Of a DNA stretch of 64,000 nucleotides, positions 39,532-50,450 are shown piece after piece. This stretch comes from Euglena gracilis. Lineage: Eukaryota; Euglenida; Euglenophyceae; Euglenales. The notes beneath the pieces were generated by a model, which was given only the letters and a program-made list of their open reading frames with translations, searched no databases and was not told the DNA's origin. The stretch covers positions 28,964,798 to 29,028,797 of the forward strand of contig CP154957.1 in NCBI GenBank assembly GCA_039621445.1, given 5' to 3'. The first letter of the stretch is position 1. Each line of letters begins with the position of its first letter. A program made the translations under genes and the position numbers.

Positions 39532-40138
39532 GTAGAGAGGTTTTGGAGCAGGGGGTTTTGGCTTCCACCGGGGTAAAAATTTGGATGCCGAAAAAATTCA
39601 TTGGGAAAATATTGGCGTACAGGAAACCTGCCAAATTTTTCGGGCCGCTATTTTAAATCCTGCCTCAAAAATTTCAAAATGACCCTTTTTCCCGTCATCT
39701 TGCAAACAAAACTTGCCAATTTTTTCTGGCTTTTTTCGGGTTTGGCACCAATTTTTTCGGCTTCAATTCCCCCCCCCCCGGTATGGGGTGGGGTGGCCTG
39801 GGGGGGGAGGGCTTCTACGGGTGGTGTGGTCTGGGGTTGGGGTGGGCTTTTTGTCCACTTTATCGGGGGGGTTTCTGCCCAGTAAAGGTGGACTTATGCA
39901 AATGCGGGGGCATGGCTGGGGGGCCGGGAAAAAAAATCTTTTGTTGGAGTCACGAGCAGGATTTTCTGCCATTAGAAGGAAATTTCATCTTAAGTACGTC
40001 TCGATGGTGCTTTTTTCAGTCTTCAAACACCTAAGCAATGCCGTCACCTTTGGAAGGACTTTAGCCAGCGGAGGAAAAAACACATCCCCCTGGCAGTGCT
40101 TCACCCGGTGTAATTTTGGAAATATTCCCCACGAAAAA
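39532..40138. other. Spacer, no gene seen
   Basis: Mixed sequence with a C run and a G-rich stretch (39770-39880). No recognised motif on either strand. Confidence 0.35.
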
Positions 40139-40540
40139 TTCGACTAATTCAACTTTGAAAAGTTCGAATTATTCGAAACGGAAAAAAAAGCCGAACCCTG
40201 AATACAACACCAACTGGAGCGTGCTGGTGGAAATCGCGGCCGGGTTGCTCCGGCCTGGGGAGTCTGTCCGGAGAGACATTGAAAATCTGGCAGTCCGGCG
40301 TGCCAGTGAGGACATGGCCATGCAGATGAAGCCCATATCCTTCTGGACTTCATGCAGTCGGACGGAGTCGGCATCGCCGAGGTTGTGAAGCTGTGGCTGA
40401 ATCTGTTGGAGGAGTTCCCGAAGGACAGCTTCATGACCGCCTGGCGGCGGGTGAAGGACTCGCCCGTCTGGAGAACCCCACGTTTCTGGCTGCATACTTG
40501 CAACCAGGGTGCAACATTCCCCCCCCCCAGTAGTGCAACC
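40139..40540 (+). pseudogene. hAT-2 transposase, C-terminal part
   Basis: NTNWSVLVEIAAGLL corresponds to the TRW signature (Arg replaced by Asn), followed by GESVRRDIENLAVRRASEDM. After a frame change near 40345 comes DGVGIAEVVKLWLNLLEEF, KDSFMTAWRRVKDSP, then, after another shift, PTFLAAYLQPGC, the usual hAT block before the dimerisation region. It is on the strand of the earlier hAT-2 pieces and is separated from them by T1, the minisatellite and spacers. Confidence 0.6.
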
Positions 40541-40867
40541 ACTTCAGCACGATACCCACTCCGCCTGGCAAACCGATGTTTTCCTGTTCCCCCCCGACCC
40601 TTGCTTCCCCCCCCCCCGGTTGACATTGGTGGACCTGCGTACAGGGACTGCCACAGGACCCATGCATATGTGACAGCCGGTTCCCCGTTTTTTTGCATAC
40701 CTCGTTTATGTCCCTCCCCCTGGAATTTCTGGCCTTGGGAAGTTTAAAATATCCCCGTCGGGGACGGTTGAAGAAAGAGTTTCCCCTGCCTGAAAATTTG
40801 TACCACCTCCTGTAAGCCCAGAAACGCTGTTTTTGGTGTTTCCCTGCAATGTGGTGCCCCCCCGGGC

Positions 40868-40970
40868 AGAAAAGAATACCCCCCCCTAAATGACCCTATT
40901 AGTGTTGCTTCAGTAACCCCCAAAGGGTCATCTAGGGGGGGGTCATTTAGAGGGGGATACTTTTCCCACT
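40868..40970. mobile_element. C-tipped miniature element (taaatgaccc ends)
   Basis: aatacccccccctaaatgaccc at the left and gggtcatctag / gtcatttagagggggata at the right are inverted copies, bounded by TA. A related piece lies at 40990-41065 (tgaccccccc...ggtcatttagggggggggg, then tac). No coding. Confidence 0.6.
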
Positions 40971-40989
40971 TGAAAAATTGCTCTGCTCT

Positions 40990-41065
40990 ATGACCCCCCC
41001 AAGATGACCTCCCCAGGGTGGTCATCTAGGGGGAGGGGGTCATTTAGGGGGGGGGGTACTCGTTG
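40990..41065. mobile_element. Second C-tipped miniature element
   Basis: tgacccccccaagatgacc on the left is complementary to ggtcatctaggggg...gggtcatttaggggg on the right. It looks like a shortened relative of 40868-40970. Confidence 0.5.
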
Positions 41066-41385
41066 GCAGCCCGTGCGGGGGACTGCACGGCGCAGCGGCG
41101 ACGAGCGCCAGTCTGGAACGCCAACCAGGCCGCCGTTGGCATGCCCCCCTCCTGCCAAAGTCACTGAACTTGTAAATTTACTTTAAACAACCTGAGTGCC
41201 ATGGGCCCCCTCCCCCACCCCCGGCCAAAGTGACTACATTTATAAATTGTTTGGAAAATCTGTTTTTGTTATAAATGCGAGTCCCATTTATAACTGTTTG
41301 GAATTTTTGTTGTGGCTGAAAACAAAGGAATTGCCATGCGTCCCCCCCCCCCGGCTAACGGCAGCCTGCGCCAATCTCTCCGTCC

Positions 41386-41970
41386 TCAAGCTCTCCTACG
41401 GCGTTCTACGAACGCGATTGGGTCTCGAGAAGGCCCACGTTCAGGCCTCCCAGCCCCACCCCTCCTTTTAAGCAATGTCCCCCCCCGGGGAACTAAATAG
41501 CTTCTTACTTGCCCTACAATAGAGCTGAGTTTTCTGCAGCTCATTTTTTGTGCTGTCAGCACCTTGCCTAGCTCCTTTCTTAAGGATTTCAGTTTCTCTT
41601 GTGGAATTTCCAGTTGGCCTTTTTTCAAATTGATCCACTGGCCCAAATGCTTTATTTCTTGTGTTGGTTCCAGACATGATTTGGGGAGGTTTATTCTGAA
41701 ACCTGCCAGTAAAAGATCTTTTTTCATTTCTGCCAAATGTTGGGCTGCTGTCTTTTTGCTGGGGGCTAACAGCAAAATGTCGTCCAGGTAGATGAAAACT
41801 ACCTTTCCTTCCTTTCTCCATTTCCTTTCCCAGACTCTCATTAGAGTCATAAAGTTTTGTGGCAGGCTGCTTATACCAAAGCATGCAGCTTGAAATTGCC
41901 ACGTTTCCCCCCCCCCACCTGCATGCAAACATATTTTTCCAGGCTGCTGTGCAGCTTTAAGTGGAAGGGT
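41386..41970 (-). pseudogene. DIRS-like reverse transcriptase fragment
   Basis: Minus strand from 41970: SPFHLKLHSSLEKYVCM, then after a G run ACFGISSLPQNFMTLM, VVFIYLDDILLLAPS (catalytic Y-L-D-D), AGFRINLPKSCLEPTQEI, LGQWINLKKGQLEIP and MSCRKLSSIVGQV. The FGxSxxPxxF block, the LDD box and the AGFxINxxKSxxxPTQxIxxLG block are typical of DIRS/YR-type elements. There are no flanking ends or recombinase, so it is an isolated fragment, antisense within hAT-2. Confidence 0.65.
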
Positions 41971-42169
41971 GACTCACTGGTTTTTTCGGAATGACCCCGG
42001 GGGGGGGGTCGCCCAGGGTTTGGAAAAAGTGGCTTGAGTGACCACGGCGCCGAAGCTCTTTTGGCCTAAAACAAGTGCCTGACTGGTTTTTCAAAGGGGG
42101 AGTGACCACCTCTCCCCCCCCGTGGGTCGGTGAAAAAAATGTATGATCCATGCCCCCCCCTCTTCTGGC

Positions 42170-42267
42170 ACTTCGTGGAGGGCCTGAAGCCATACTGAGC
42201 TTCCAGATCCGGGAGCTGAACCGCGACGTCAACGAGTGGGATGCCGATGACAGCGATCTAATTTAAG
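42170..42267 (+). pseudogene. Possible last exon of hAT-2
   Basis: LRGGPEAILSFQIRELNRD followed by VNEWDADDSDLI and a stop at 42265. The acidic C-terminus fits the end of a transposase, and strand and position agree with hAT-2, but no diagnostic motif is present. Confidence 0.35.
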
Positions 42268-42905
42268 CCCCCCCCCCCCCGCTTCAGCCCGGCCTGGGTG
42301 TGTTTTTTGGCACAGCCGGTGTGGCACCCGGGGATCCACGGAGGGTGTGTTCAGAAAAACTTCCTTCTTTTTTCTGTGGGTAACGCAGAAACTGTGGGTT
42401 GTATGGTTCTTCAGCCTGTCTACATTTGTTTCTTTTTTTTTGGGCCACGTGTCGGTGTCGGTTGGTTGTGTACCAGGCAGCCGTAAGGCCATGGTACTGT
42501 TTATGTAGGTATAAGCCTACGGCCAGTTATAGCTCTGAGCCCCATACACAGTACTATGCTAGGTGGTATTCCTACAGATGGCCAACGGCCTGAATTAGGA
42601 ATACCTAAGCCTTATTCTGGTTCTCTTCTCCACAGGTGGTATTTTATCCCATTTTGGTATTTCATTCAAGACTTGATTTCAAAGTTTGATTTTTCTCTTT
42701 TGAAGTCCTGAAAGGACAGCCAAGTCACTTGGCGCTTTTCCTTGTCGTAGCCCATAGGGCTTCTCCCCTGTCTTGTGCTCTGCCTCTTGATTGGGGAAAA
42801 GGGCGAACAACTTTTATATTATTCTTTTCAATTTTTCCTGTTACTCCTACTTTTACCTTTTTTGCGCACCAAAGGGCGAAAGCGAGGAAAGGTTGGACGT
42901 ACACT
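42268..42905 (+). repeat. Probable 5' LTR region of element D
   Basis: No gene. TTGGTAGCAG at 42905-42914 looks like the initiator-Met primer site, preceded by CGTACA (to 42903) as a possible LTR end with a 2-base spacer. I cannot fix the LTR start, because I find no second copy in the window. 42490-42600 has short inverted pieces (aggtataagcctac, aggaatacctaagcc). Confidence 0.4.
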
Positions 42906-42914
42906 TGGTAGCAG
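42906..42914 (+). promoter_or_regulatory. Putative primer-binding site of element D
   Basis: TGGTAGCAG shares nine bases with element A's primer site, then diverges (tttagg). Confidence 0.5.
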
Positions 42915-43164
42915 TTTAGGTTTTCGATCCTTTTGACCGCAAACGTTCGTGTGGTGCCCCGCCTATAGGCGACCACAGGCACTACAAGCCGTTTCCGGCC
43001 AAAGCCGTACGCACGGACACGTCCTCTGACGGTTCGCAGTATACGCTGCTTCAAACCTCAGAGTTCAAGCCTCTGCTTACTTTTTATACTATTCCCTCTT
43101 TTTGTGCTTGTTTCTGCATTTTACACCACAATTTACACTTGGTTTTCGCATTTTTCCTTTCAAA

Positions 43165-44970
43165 ATGCAGAGCACAACGCCAATTGATTATGCGGCATTG
43201 ATTGGTTCACTTCGTGGACTTGAACCTGCGGCATCATTGTGTAGCTCTAATGAGCATTCACAACCCCATAGGCGTACACAAGCATTGATCCATTTCAAAG
43301 GTAATCCTCCTTCCCCGCGTGTGTCACACCTATCGGTGTCTGTGTCGAGTAATCCTCCCCCCGCCCGATGGGCACCCCCACACCTATCGGTGTCAACCTC
43401 TATAGAGCAACCCCATGCCCAACAGGCACAACCGCTTTTGGTGTCAAGCTCTATAGAGCAACCCCATGCCCAACAGGCACAACCCCTTTTGTTGGAAAGC
43501 CGATTGGCTAACACCCATTCCCCTCGGCGAGATCTCGCACTGGTGCCGATAGGCACATTTGACTCTGAGGCGGATACACCACGGCAACTTTTTGTTAAGG
43601 GTGGGTTAGAAACACCATGCTTTTTTCAGCCCCCCCGTATGCTTCCCCCCACAAGTCCGATTGGACAATTGAGCGCACCACCCGATACGGGTTCTTTTCC
43701 GGCATTGCCATGGCACCCGGAGATGCGTTTGACAGTTCCCGCTTATACAAGTCCCACAGGGTCTATGAGCAGTGATGCGGAAGAGTTGGAAAATATTTCC
43801 CCTCAACCCATTACCGTGATTTAGCGCATAGTCGCAAATCTTCCAGTGGACCCCCCGCCAACGCGGCAAATCTCCCATGTCCACTCTTGTGTGGCGGATT
43901 GCGCTATGACACTCAACAAGGTTTTGGATTTTGATGAGAACAACCAAAAGATTGTAGAACACAAGCTCGATTACCTTTGGAGTTATGTGCGTGATGTTGG
44001 TGAATATTGCCAAACAAATTTTCAATCCACCAATGTGGACCTAGCAACTTTGCGTCAAGGTTTGGACACACATTTGCAGGCACGTTTGCCACAACACTTT
44101 CAAAAAGTGAGTGAAGCCATGTGTGAAACACAATCCCGCAATGATGTGATTTTCTGCAACATGCAACATAGTTTGCAAGCTTTGTCCCATCAATTGGAGC
44201 CAATTACGGCAATTTTTCCACAATTGCAGCAAACGTTGCATGAACCCCCCATCAAAATTCCCGATTTGGGACAATTTATCACATTGGAGCAATTCTCCAG
44301 ACTTGCATCCGCATTTCAAGAAGCGCAACAGCGCATTTTCCAGTTGAGCGGTGATTCCGCGAATTTTGCTCACTTTTCTGCCCAAGCCAATGAAAGTTTT
44401 GCCCCCCGCACGTATGTGCAACAATTGGAGGAAAGACTTTCTCGATTGGAGCAGAAATCTTGCCATTGTGGTGAAATTCCCGCTGAAATTGCGAGTTTTC
44501 AAACCGATATCGCGAATATCGCGAGTAGGATTGACAATTTGCAACAACAGTGGCAAAAAGACACAATGGAAATCCGGACCGCAATCGCGGATTTGCAGAA
44601 CCGCAATGCGGTAACCCGAGCACCAACACCGGATATTAGCGGACTCAAGGCCACCATGTCCGATTTGCACAAACAGTTACAACACGCTGTTGGTAGCATT
44701 GAAGCCTCACTAGCTAAGTTGCACACCCGCTATGCGGAAGTAGCTGGTAGGATTCCGGATGTTACCGGCATTCACACCGCGATAGTGGATTTGCACAAAC
44801 GCATGCAAGAAATGAGCACAAAAATGCTTCAGGTGCAATCACCACCTCAAGGCACATTGCCGTTACCAACACCTACCCCCACACTCCCAAACACACACTT
44901 GGACCAGATTCGCGCTGAAATGCGCGCGGAAATCACCAAATCATGCAAGGATTTTGTGATAGTCTCATGA
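43165..44970 (+). CDS. Gag of element D, N-terminal and coiled-coil part
   Basis: ATG 43165. One frame with a single TAG at 43822-43824. Residues 1-220 are Ser/Pro/Gln-rich with a duplicated segment around SIEQPHAQQAQPLL (43405-43491). After the TAG come a helical domain (LDFDENNQKIVEHKLDYLW) and a long coiled coil with repeats of the type IADLxxR...LHKQLQ and a Cys pair (CHCGE). It ends at TGA 44968. A compensated frameshift around 44945-44995 links it to the next frame. Same overall plan as the Gags of A and C. Confidence 0.62.
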
Positions 44971-44994
44971 ACACCGAGAAAACGATGAAGCAGG

Positions 44995-46143
44995 ATGTTC
45001 ACACAACTGCAAAATGACCTTATCGCGCTATCCGCGCAAGTTTCTGTATTGAAGGAACAGCCAATGGCTGAAAAAGTCAAAGATCCGCATTCGGACCAAC
45101 CCACCAAGCCATCTCCACAATTGGAGAACATTTCCAGTGCGATGCGCACTTTGGTGACAAGAGTACAGGAATTGGACACTGGTTTTGGTGCAATTTCGCA
45201 CGATTTTCAGTCGATTTGTGACAAAATCCCGCTTTTGGATGAGCTACCCTCATACCGTAGGCGGATTAAGCGTTTGCAGGAGGATGTGGGTCGGATAACC
45301 GACAATTTGCAGGTTGTTGACCATTTGGAGCAAAGTGTGCATGAGTTTGCAAAAAAAATTGGACCAAATTCACGCACAATTGCGTTCATCCACCAAAACC
45401 CACAATCGGGTATGGTTGGCACACTTGCCGCATCTTCCAGCTCAAAAAACGCTATTCGCGCACCAATCCCCGAGTCCACAGGCACATTGCCACCAAATCG
45501 CGTTTCCACTTATGCGGTGGTCCTCCCATTAGCATTACCCTTCCCAATGGACGTGTTTTTGGATGATGAGTCGGGTTTTCAAGCGAAAACCAGACCCACC
45601 CCCCTCTTAAATCAAGAGATTCGGGAATCCGAACTAATTCGTGGTATGATCCGCACCACCACACCGGGTATTGGTCATACTTTCCAAATTCGCTTAGTAG
45701 CGCCAATGGTGCAACCATGTGATACCTCACCCCCACATGCGCAACCGCATCACCATTCGCGCAATCGCGATTCCCCGAATTTGCATGGTACCAATGGTAC
45801 ACTGAGTGGTATGTTCCGTGCGCATTCACAAAATTATCCGAACAATACCCTTGGTGCAACCACCAGCGTACCCGCACATGGTGCAATTTCGCGCCCGGGC
45901 CCACACCACTGGAATACCACCGAAGGGCCACGGGTTTCTCAGAAAGATTTCAAAGGCACCATCGCGATAGCGAACAAGGTGAACCCCCAATGGGACGGTG
46001 ACCCCACCACATGGAAACATTTTTTCCGCGACTGGGAATATTATTGGGATTTGAAGGGACCCACCCAGGATGACAACCCGGAGGTAATCAAGATGGAGTT
46101 TATTGATTGTCTCCCAAGGGAAGGAAAAGAGCCAGACAATTAG
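44995..46143 (+). CDS. Gag of element D, second coiled coil and start of capsid
   Basis: Residues 1-150 continue the coiled coil (LQNDLIALSAQVSVLKEQ, RRRIKRLQEDVGRITDNLQ). A Pro/His-rich linker follows, then the capsid start VNPQWDGDPTTWKHFFRDWEY, similar in pattern to NFSGQPKDWSSFVRDWDQYF in element C. The frame shifts near 46110 into 46107-46634. Confidence 0.6.
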   Translation: MFTQLQNDLIALSAQVSVLKEQPMAEKVKDPHSDQPTKPSPQLENISSAMRTLVTRVQELDTGFGAISHDFQSICDKIPLLDELPSYRRRIKRLQEDVGRITDNLQVVDHLEQSVHEFAKKIGPNSRTIAFIHQNPQSGMVGTLAASSSSKNAIRAPIPESTGTLPPNRVSTYAVVLPLALPFPMDVFLDDESGFQAKTRPTPLLNQEIRESELIRGMIRTTTPGIGHTFQIRLVAPMVQPCDTSPPHAQPHHHSRNRDSPNLHGTNGTLSGMFRAHSQNYPNNTLGATTSVPAHGAISRPGPHHWNTTEGPRVSQKDFKGTIAIANKVNPQWDGDPTTWKHFFRDWEYYWDLKGPTQDDNPEVIKMEFIDCLPREGKEPDN

Positions 46144-46634
46144 TCATCTGCAGGCGCGTTTCTTTTGAGGAATTGGTTGAGCAATATGCTTCACAATGCT
46201 CCAGTTTGGTTTCCAGAATCAGTCTGGAAAACAAATGGCGGCAATTAACCCCCCCGGACCGCAAATGGAAGTCAATAGACTTGTGGTACTCCAAGTGGCT
46301 TGCATTGGCAGCCGAAGTTGATGAGTTAGAGGAAACGCAAATCAAAGAACAATTTGATGCGGTATTACTGCGCTATATCCCCAAAATCATCAAGGAAATT
46401 AAGCGCGAAGAACTCGCGGGACACATTCTGACTCTCGATGAGAGATGGTACTATATTTCCAAACAAACGAAGTTATCACAACTTCTGGGACAGATTGAAT
46501 CAGCATATCAGCACCACCCTACCGCGCGTGTACCCACCGGTTCAGTCCATGCAGTCCAAATCACTACCTCCCCAAAATCACCAACATCACCATCGAGTGA
46601 TTCCAAAACGCGCTATCCGCTCTCAAACCCCTAA
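46107..46634 (+). CDS. Gag of element D, capsid C-terminal part
   Basis: Helical sequence: RVSFEELVEQYASQCSSL, WYSKWLALAAEVDEL, DERWYYISKQTKLSQLL. It follows the N-terminal capsid half after a frame change and leads to the zinc-knuckle frame. The pattern fits the second half of a gypsy capsid. Confidence 0.55.
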   Translation: MSPKGRKRARQLVICRRVSFEELVEQYASQCSSLVSRISLENKWRQLTPPDRKWKSIDLWYSKWLALAAEVDELEETQIKEQFDAVLLRYIPKIIKEIKREELAGHILTLDERWYYISKQTKLSQLLGQIESAYQHHPTARVPTGSVHAVQITTSPKSPTSPSSDSKTRYPLSNP

Positions 46635-46680
46635 TTCCCCACTCGGGAATCCAAACCGTGCTATTCACGCTCTTCTGATC

Positions 46681-47000
46681 CAGTTTCGGACAAAGTGTGC
46701 TTTTTGTGTAATCAACCGGGACATATGTCTCGGGAGTGTCCGAATCCCCAAGCGCGAAAGCGTAGTAAGAGCCCCCGAGGATCCCTCTCTTCCTGGAGTT
46801 CACGTTCCTCACGATCTGCGCATTCGCAGCGGTCGGGATACCGATCGGGTGACGGTAGACCGCGTTCCCGTTCACCCCACCGCAATAGCGGACGTGGTTT
46901 CATACCGCGTGGTCGGTCCCCCCGCCCCCCTACCCGCAATCGGGATACAAATCGCGATTCTTCGCGATCTCGGTCGCGAAGTGGATCATCCTCTTCGTGA
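46681..47000 (+). CDS. Nucleocapsid with CCHC zinc knuckle, element D
   Basis: CFLCNQPGHMSREC is a complete Cys-x2-Cys-x4-His-x4-Cys knuckle (46695-46736). An Arg/Ser-rich tail follows (SRSPHRNSGRGF, SRSRSRSGSSSS). It binds the genomic RNA. It is the only Gag in this window with a zinc knuckle; A and C have Gly/Lys repeats instead. Confidence 0.82.
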
Positions 47001-47658
47001 TCCGATCGCAGTCGAACGGATACCTGCTCCCCACGTCGCTGTGATGCCAAAAGGCAATCGCAATCGCGAAACCGTTGTTCCCTTTGTGGGTCTAAAGACC
47101 ACCATTCATCCAAGTGCCCCCGTTCCCGTTCTCCCCGCCCTAGCCATGGTCGTCGCGATCCCAATCGCGGTTCTGCCATTAGGCAGCGGGTTGGTTTCAA
47201 AATATCCTCTATCGAGTAAAAAGACCTGGCTTCGAGCAGGGAGGGGGATGAGAGCACCGAGGATGAGTTGGCGGAAGACAGGAATGTGATTCGCGCGAAA
47301 CGGGCAATTTATTCTAGGAAGTCAACCATAGGCCAAAAGGCCGACTCCGATATGGAGTAGGGGAGCCCGAGGTCTGAGGGAACGGACCTCTGGGCTGATG
47401 AACAGATGGAGGTAGGAACTGATCACCCCTGCCCCCCCCTGCCCATCGGTCTTTTTGGTCGGTGCCCGGAAAATTTTCGGGTCCCCCACTCCCCGCGCAA
47501 AATTTTTGCTTGGAATGTTGAGCAAAGTAAGCAAAGGGTCAAGAAACAGTTGGCGTGACAACAATTTTACACCCGACCCTTCGCTTTGCGTACCCCACAT
47601 AGAACTTTTGGTCCAAGCGAAAATCAAAACGCAAAATTTTTGTGCACAAGCCTAAATT
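47001..47658. other. Region between nucleocapsid and protease of element D
   Basis: Overlapping broken frames. 47070-47280 has RS-rich remnants in several frames. 47330-47560 contains short C-rich and tttttgg words. No domain is recognised. Confidence 0.35.
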
Positions 47659-47960
47659 TTAGTCGACACAGGGTGTCGAATCCCCCTTCTTTTCCGCAAA
47701 GGACTTATACTCACCCCCCTCTTGGTTCATGCCAAGAATCCCATCAAAATTATGACTGCAGACAACAGCCCCATGTGCGGTGGTGACTTGCGATGCATTT
47801 TGGACATAGTCCTCCCTATTATCCCGAGGCACCACACACACCCCCCACAATTCCAAAATTTTCTGTGTACTTGGGCATTCGAGGCGAATATCGCCGGTTC
47901 TGATGTCATACTCGGTTTTCCATTCCTACTGCATCACCGATTGGTGGTGGATTGTCCTTC
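47659..47960 (+). CDS. Aspartic protease of element D
   Basis: LVDTGCRIPLLFRKGL with the catalytic Asp at 47665. After a small frame change, PIKIMTADNSPMCGGD gives the flap and NIAGSDVILGFPFL the second hallmark (about 47890-47925). Order and spacing match the proteases of A and C. Confidence 0.75.
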
Positions 47961-48950
47961 GCACGGTTTGCGGACTACCCCCCGCACACACACCACACCC
48001 CCAAACTTGTCTCCCGTGACATCCACCAGGATGTCCCCCCGCATTTCCACAACGTTTTCCACAACCGAAAACACCGTTTCCTACCCTAGGGGTAAAGAGA
48101 AAGCTGCCCCCCTACCCACCGCACTTTTACCGCTCGTTTCCCATGCGGTAGGGAAAGCCAGTAGCTTAACCCCGCACGTTTCGCTGGGTTCCCAGGCGAA
48201 AGCCCAAAGGCCTGAAGTAAATACGGTGTCGAGTAGCCGCCCAGCTGCCCAAATGTTTCGTTTTCCACCAGGTGTGACGACTTCAGACACCCCTGTACAC
48301 CCCCCAGCAGCTACCCCAACCAACACCAACTTGTGCACTGACACCCACACAAACGCGCACCACATGTATCAACCCTCCTACCAATGCGCTCACTGTCGGA
48401 GAATCTCCGCTTATCATGATTTTGATTGTGGATGTCTAGTTGAATCTTCCAAACTAATCCGATTGGATCCCGCAACCGGGAATTTTTACCCCCCTACATT
48501 TGGTAGTGGTACCTATGTACTTGGTAATGGTACATCCCGTACGGATTTAATAGATAACCAAAAGGTACATAGCCTTGGTACAATGGGTGATACACCCAAC
48601 AATACACTTGGCAGTTGTTCACATCCCACACTTTCACTTGGAAGCTTTTCGCAATTCGCGAATGTGAATCAAGCACTACTGTGCAAAGGCATAGCCTCCG
48701 TTTTCGGATTTGCGCATAGCGCTCCCCATGCGCCTATAGCGCTCTCCAATTCCCCCGCGCATATCGCGCTTCCCGCACATAGTGTGAATCCCGCGCATAT
48801 CGCGCATTACGCGCTATCGCGCAACACCGATGACTGGGTATATGCCAAACCCACCCATGCCCCCCCTGGATCGAGTCCTATGGACATGTGTGTGGATGAT
48901 TCACAATTTCGTTGTTCTGTGTTACAGCATGTTTCCCCCTTCAGGATGTT
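47961..48950 (+). CDS. Linker of element D Pol, Pro/Thr/His-rich with Cys cluster
   Basis: In the frame of 47722-49017. Low-complexity Thr/Pro sequence, then CAHCRRISAYHDFDCGC (a possible small zinc site, about 48385-48435), then Gly/Asn/Ser/Thr repeats and Ala/His-rich runs (PAHIALPAHSVNPAHIAHY). It links protease and Dam-like domain. I recognise no named domain. Confidence 0.45.
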
Positions 48951-49420
48951 GAGCAGATCACCAAGTACACCAAGGATACCTGGAATGCTTTTCAGTTTGG
49001 TCAATATCGAGTTTTGAAACATTGGTATTCAAAAATCGCCGATATGGCGGATTCCTTTGACTTGACCTTAGAAATTGATGCATTCTCTTCCAACGCGAAT
49101 TCACGATTACCGCGACATTGGTCGCAACATTCTAACGCTTTTGATAAGTTTTGGGGAGACTCTATCCTATGGATGCATCCCCCCCTAAAACTTATCCGCT
49201 TGTTGTAGATAAGATTTTCCAGGATCAAGCGCGAGGCGCATTACTTGTTCTGTGAATCCTGAAGCGCAATGGTTTTGAAAATTTGACTTATGTCGTATTT
49301 TATAAGTGGGACCTACCAAACGATGTTCCTCTATTCGAGGATTTCCGTGGAGTGGTATTACCACCTTTCCAAGAAATCATTTTCGTGTTTGTTTCTTTGA
49401 TGCTTTCAATGTTTCTCAAT
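48951..49420 (+). pseudogene. Dam-like methyltransferase domain of element D (decayed)
   Basis: IDAFSSNANSRLPRHW, then WGDSILWMHPPLK (HPPL at 49171-49182 in place of NPPF/W), then, after a frame change at the C run, YPLVVDKIFQDQARGALLV, a stop, WFENLTYVVFYKWDLP and VPLFEDFRG. The layout is that of the domains in A and C. The catalytic Asn and aromatic residues are replaced, so it would be inactive. It lies between protease and RT, a third arrangement. Confidence 0.65.
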
Positions 49421-49599
49421 CTCCACCCCTGAATGTTAATGTGTTGGATCATACCGACCATGTGGGAGCCGGTACGGCTTTTGTCCATAACGCCGATAGG
49501 CATCACCGTTCTGCCCCCCCCTGTGGTTGTTATGACCCATAAACAGGTTTCCGCTGTCATTGAAAGTGCAGGACAGCACCCCAAATCAACAGGATTTTG

Positions 49600-50450
49600 T
49601 ATGCGCATCAATCGCGAATTTTCTGGTAACCCTGTTTACGCTTGCGATATAGATCCCGCTATTCGCGGACCTTTTGGAGTTTGTAAGATTGAGCTTAAAG
49701 AAGGCGCAAAGCCAATGCATCGGAAATTTTTCCGTTGTTCATGAGAAAGAGAGATAGCTCTCAGTGAAATGATTGAAAAGCTCATAGAGCGGAAGTGGAT
49801 CATCCCTTCCAAAAGTGAATGGACCTCCCAGGCTTTTGTTGTTCCTAAGCCCCCAGACCCATTAGGTCAGAAAAAGTGGAGGCTGGTACTGGATTATCGG
49901 TACTTAAACTCACAAACTAAGGATGACCCATTCCCGTTACCTCTAATTGAGGACTTCATCACAAAACAAGCGGATAACCGCTTGTGGTCAATTTTCGACC
50001 CGAAGGATGGTTTCCACCAAATGCATCTGGATCCTATTCACAAGCCTATACGGCTTTTGTAACATCCAAAGGTGTTTACCAATGGACGGTTTTGCCAATG
50101 GGTGTTAAGAATGGACCAGCAATGTTTCAGCGCATGATCCAATGGGTCTTACCGGATTTACCGTTTGCGCTGGTGTACATTGCTGATGTTTTGGTTGGTA
50201 CCACCCCTCCTTCAGCGAATACACACAAGAATATTCTCGACATTCACTATCGTGATGTTCGCGCGGTATTACCCGAATTTCTCAAGCATAGACTTTTTGC
50301 CAAAGGAGCTAAAATGCACTTATTTCGCGAAACGATAAAGTTTTGCGGTCACATTCTTAATAATGGCCAACGCCGAGCGGCGCCTAGCAAACTAGAGGCC
50401 ATTAAGAAATGGACACCTGGGGTCATCAAGACAATCACCAATTTGAAATG
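49600..50450 (+). pseudogene. Reverse transcriptase of element D (broken)
   Basis: RGPFGVCKIELKEGAKPMH, a TGA where Gly is usual (near 49742), EMIEKLIERKWIIPS, SQAFVVPKP, WRLVLDYRYLN, PLPLIEDFI, SIFDPKDGFHQMHLDP, a frame change near 50040, TSKGVYQWTVLPMG, and LVYIADVLVG, where the catalytic Y-I-D-D has become Y-I-A-D (about 50174-50190). FCGHILNNGQRRAAPSK follows. Loss of the Asp by itself would abolish activity. Confidence 0.8.

Noticed and set aside
754-50450. Altered genetic code, because TAG and TGA occur at conserved positions
   Set aside because: The stops replace different residues (Ser, Gly, Trp, Lys or Gln by comparison), TAA also occurs, and each gene also has frameshifts. This is decay, perhaps with some sequencing error.
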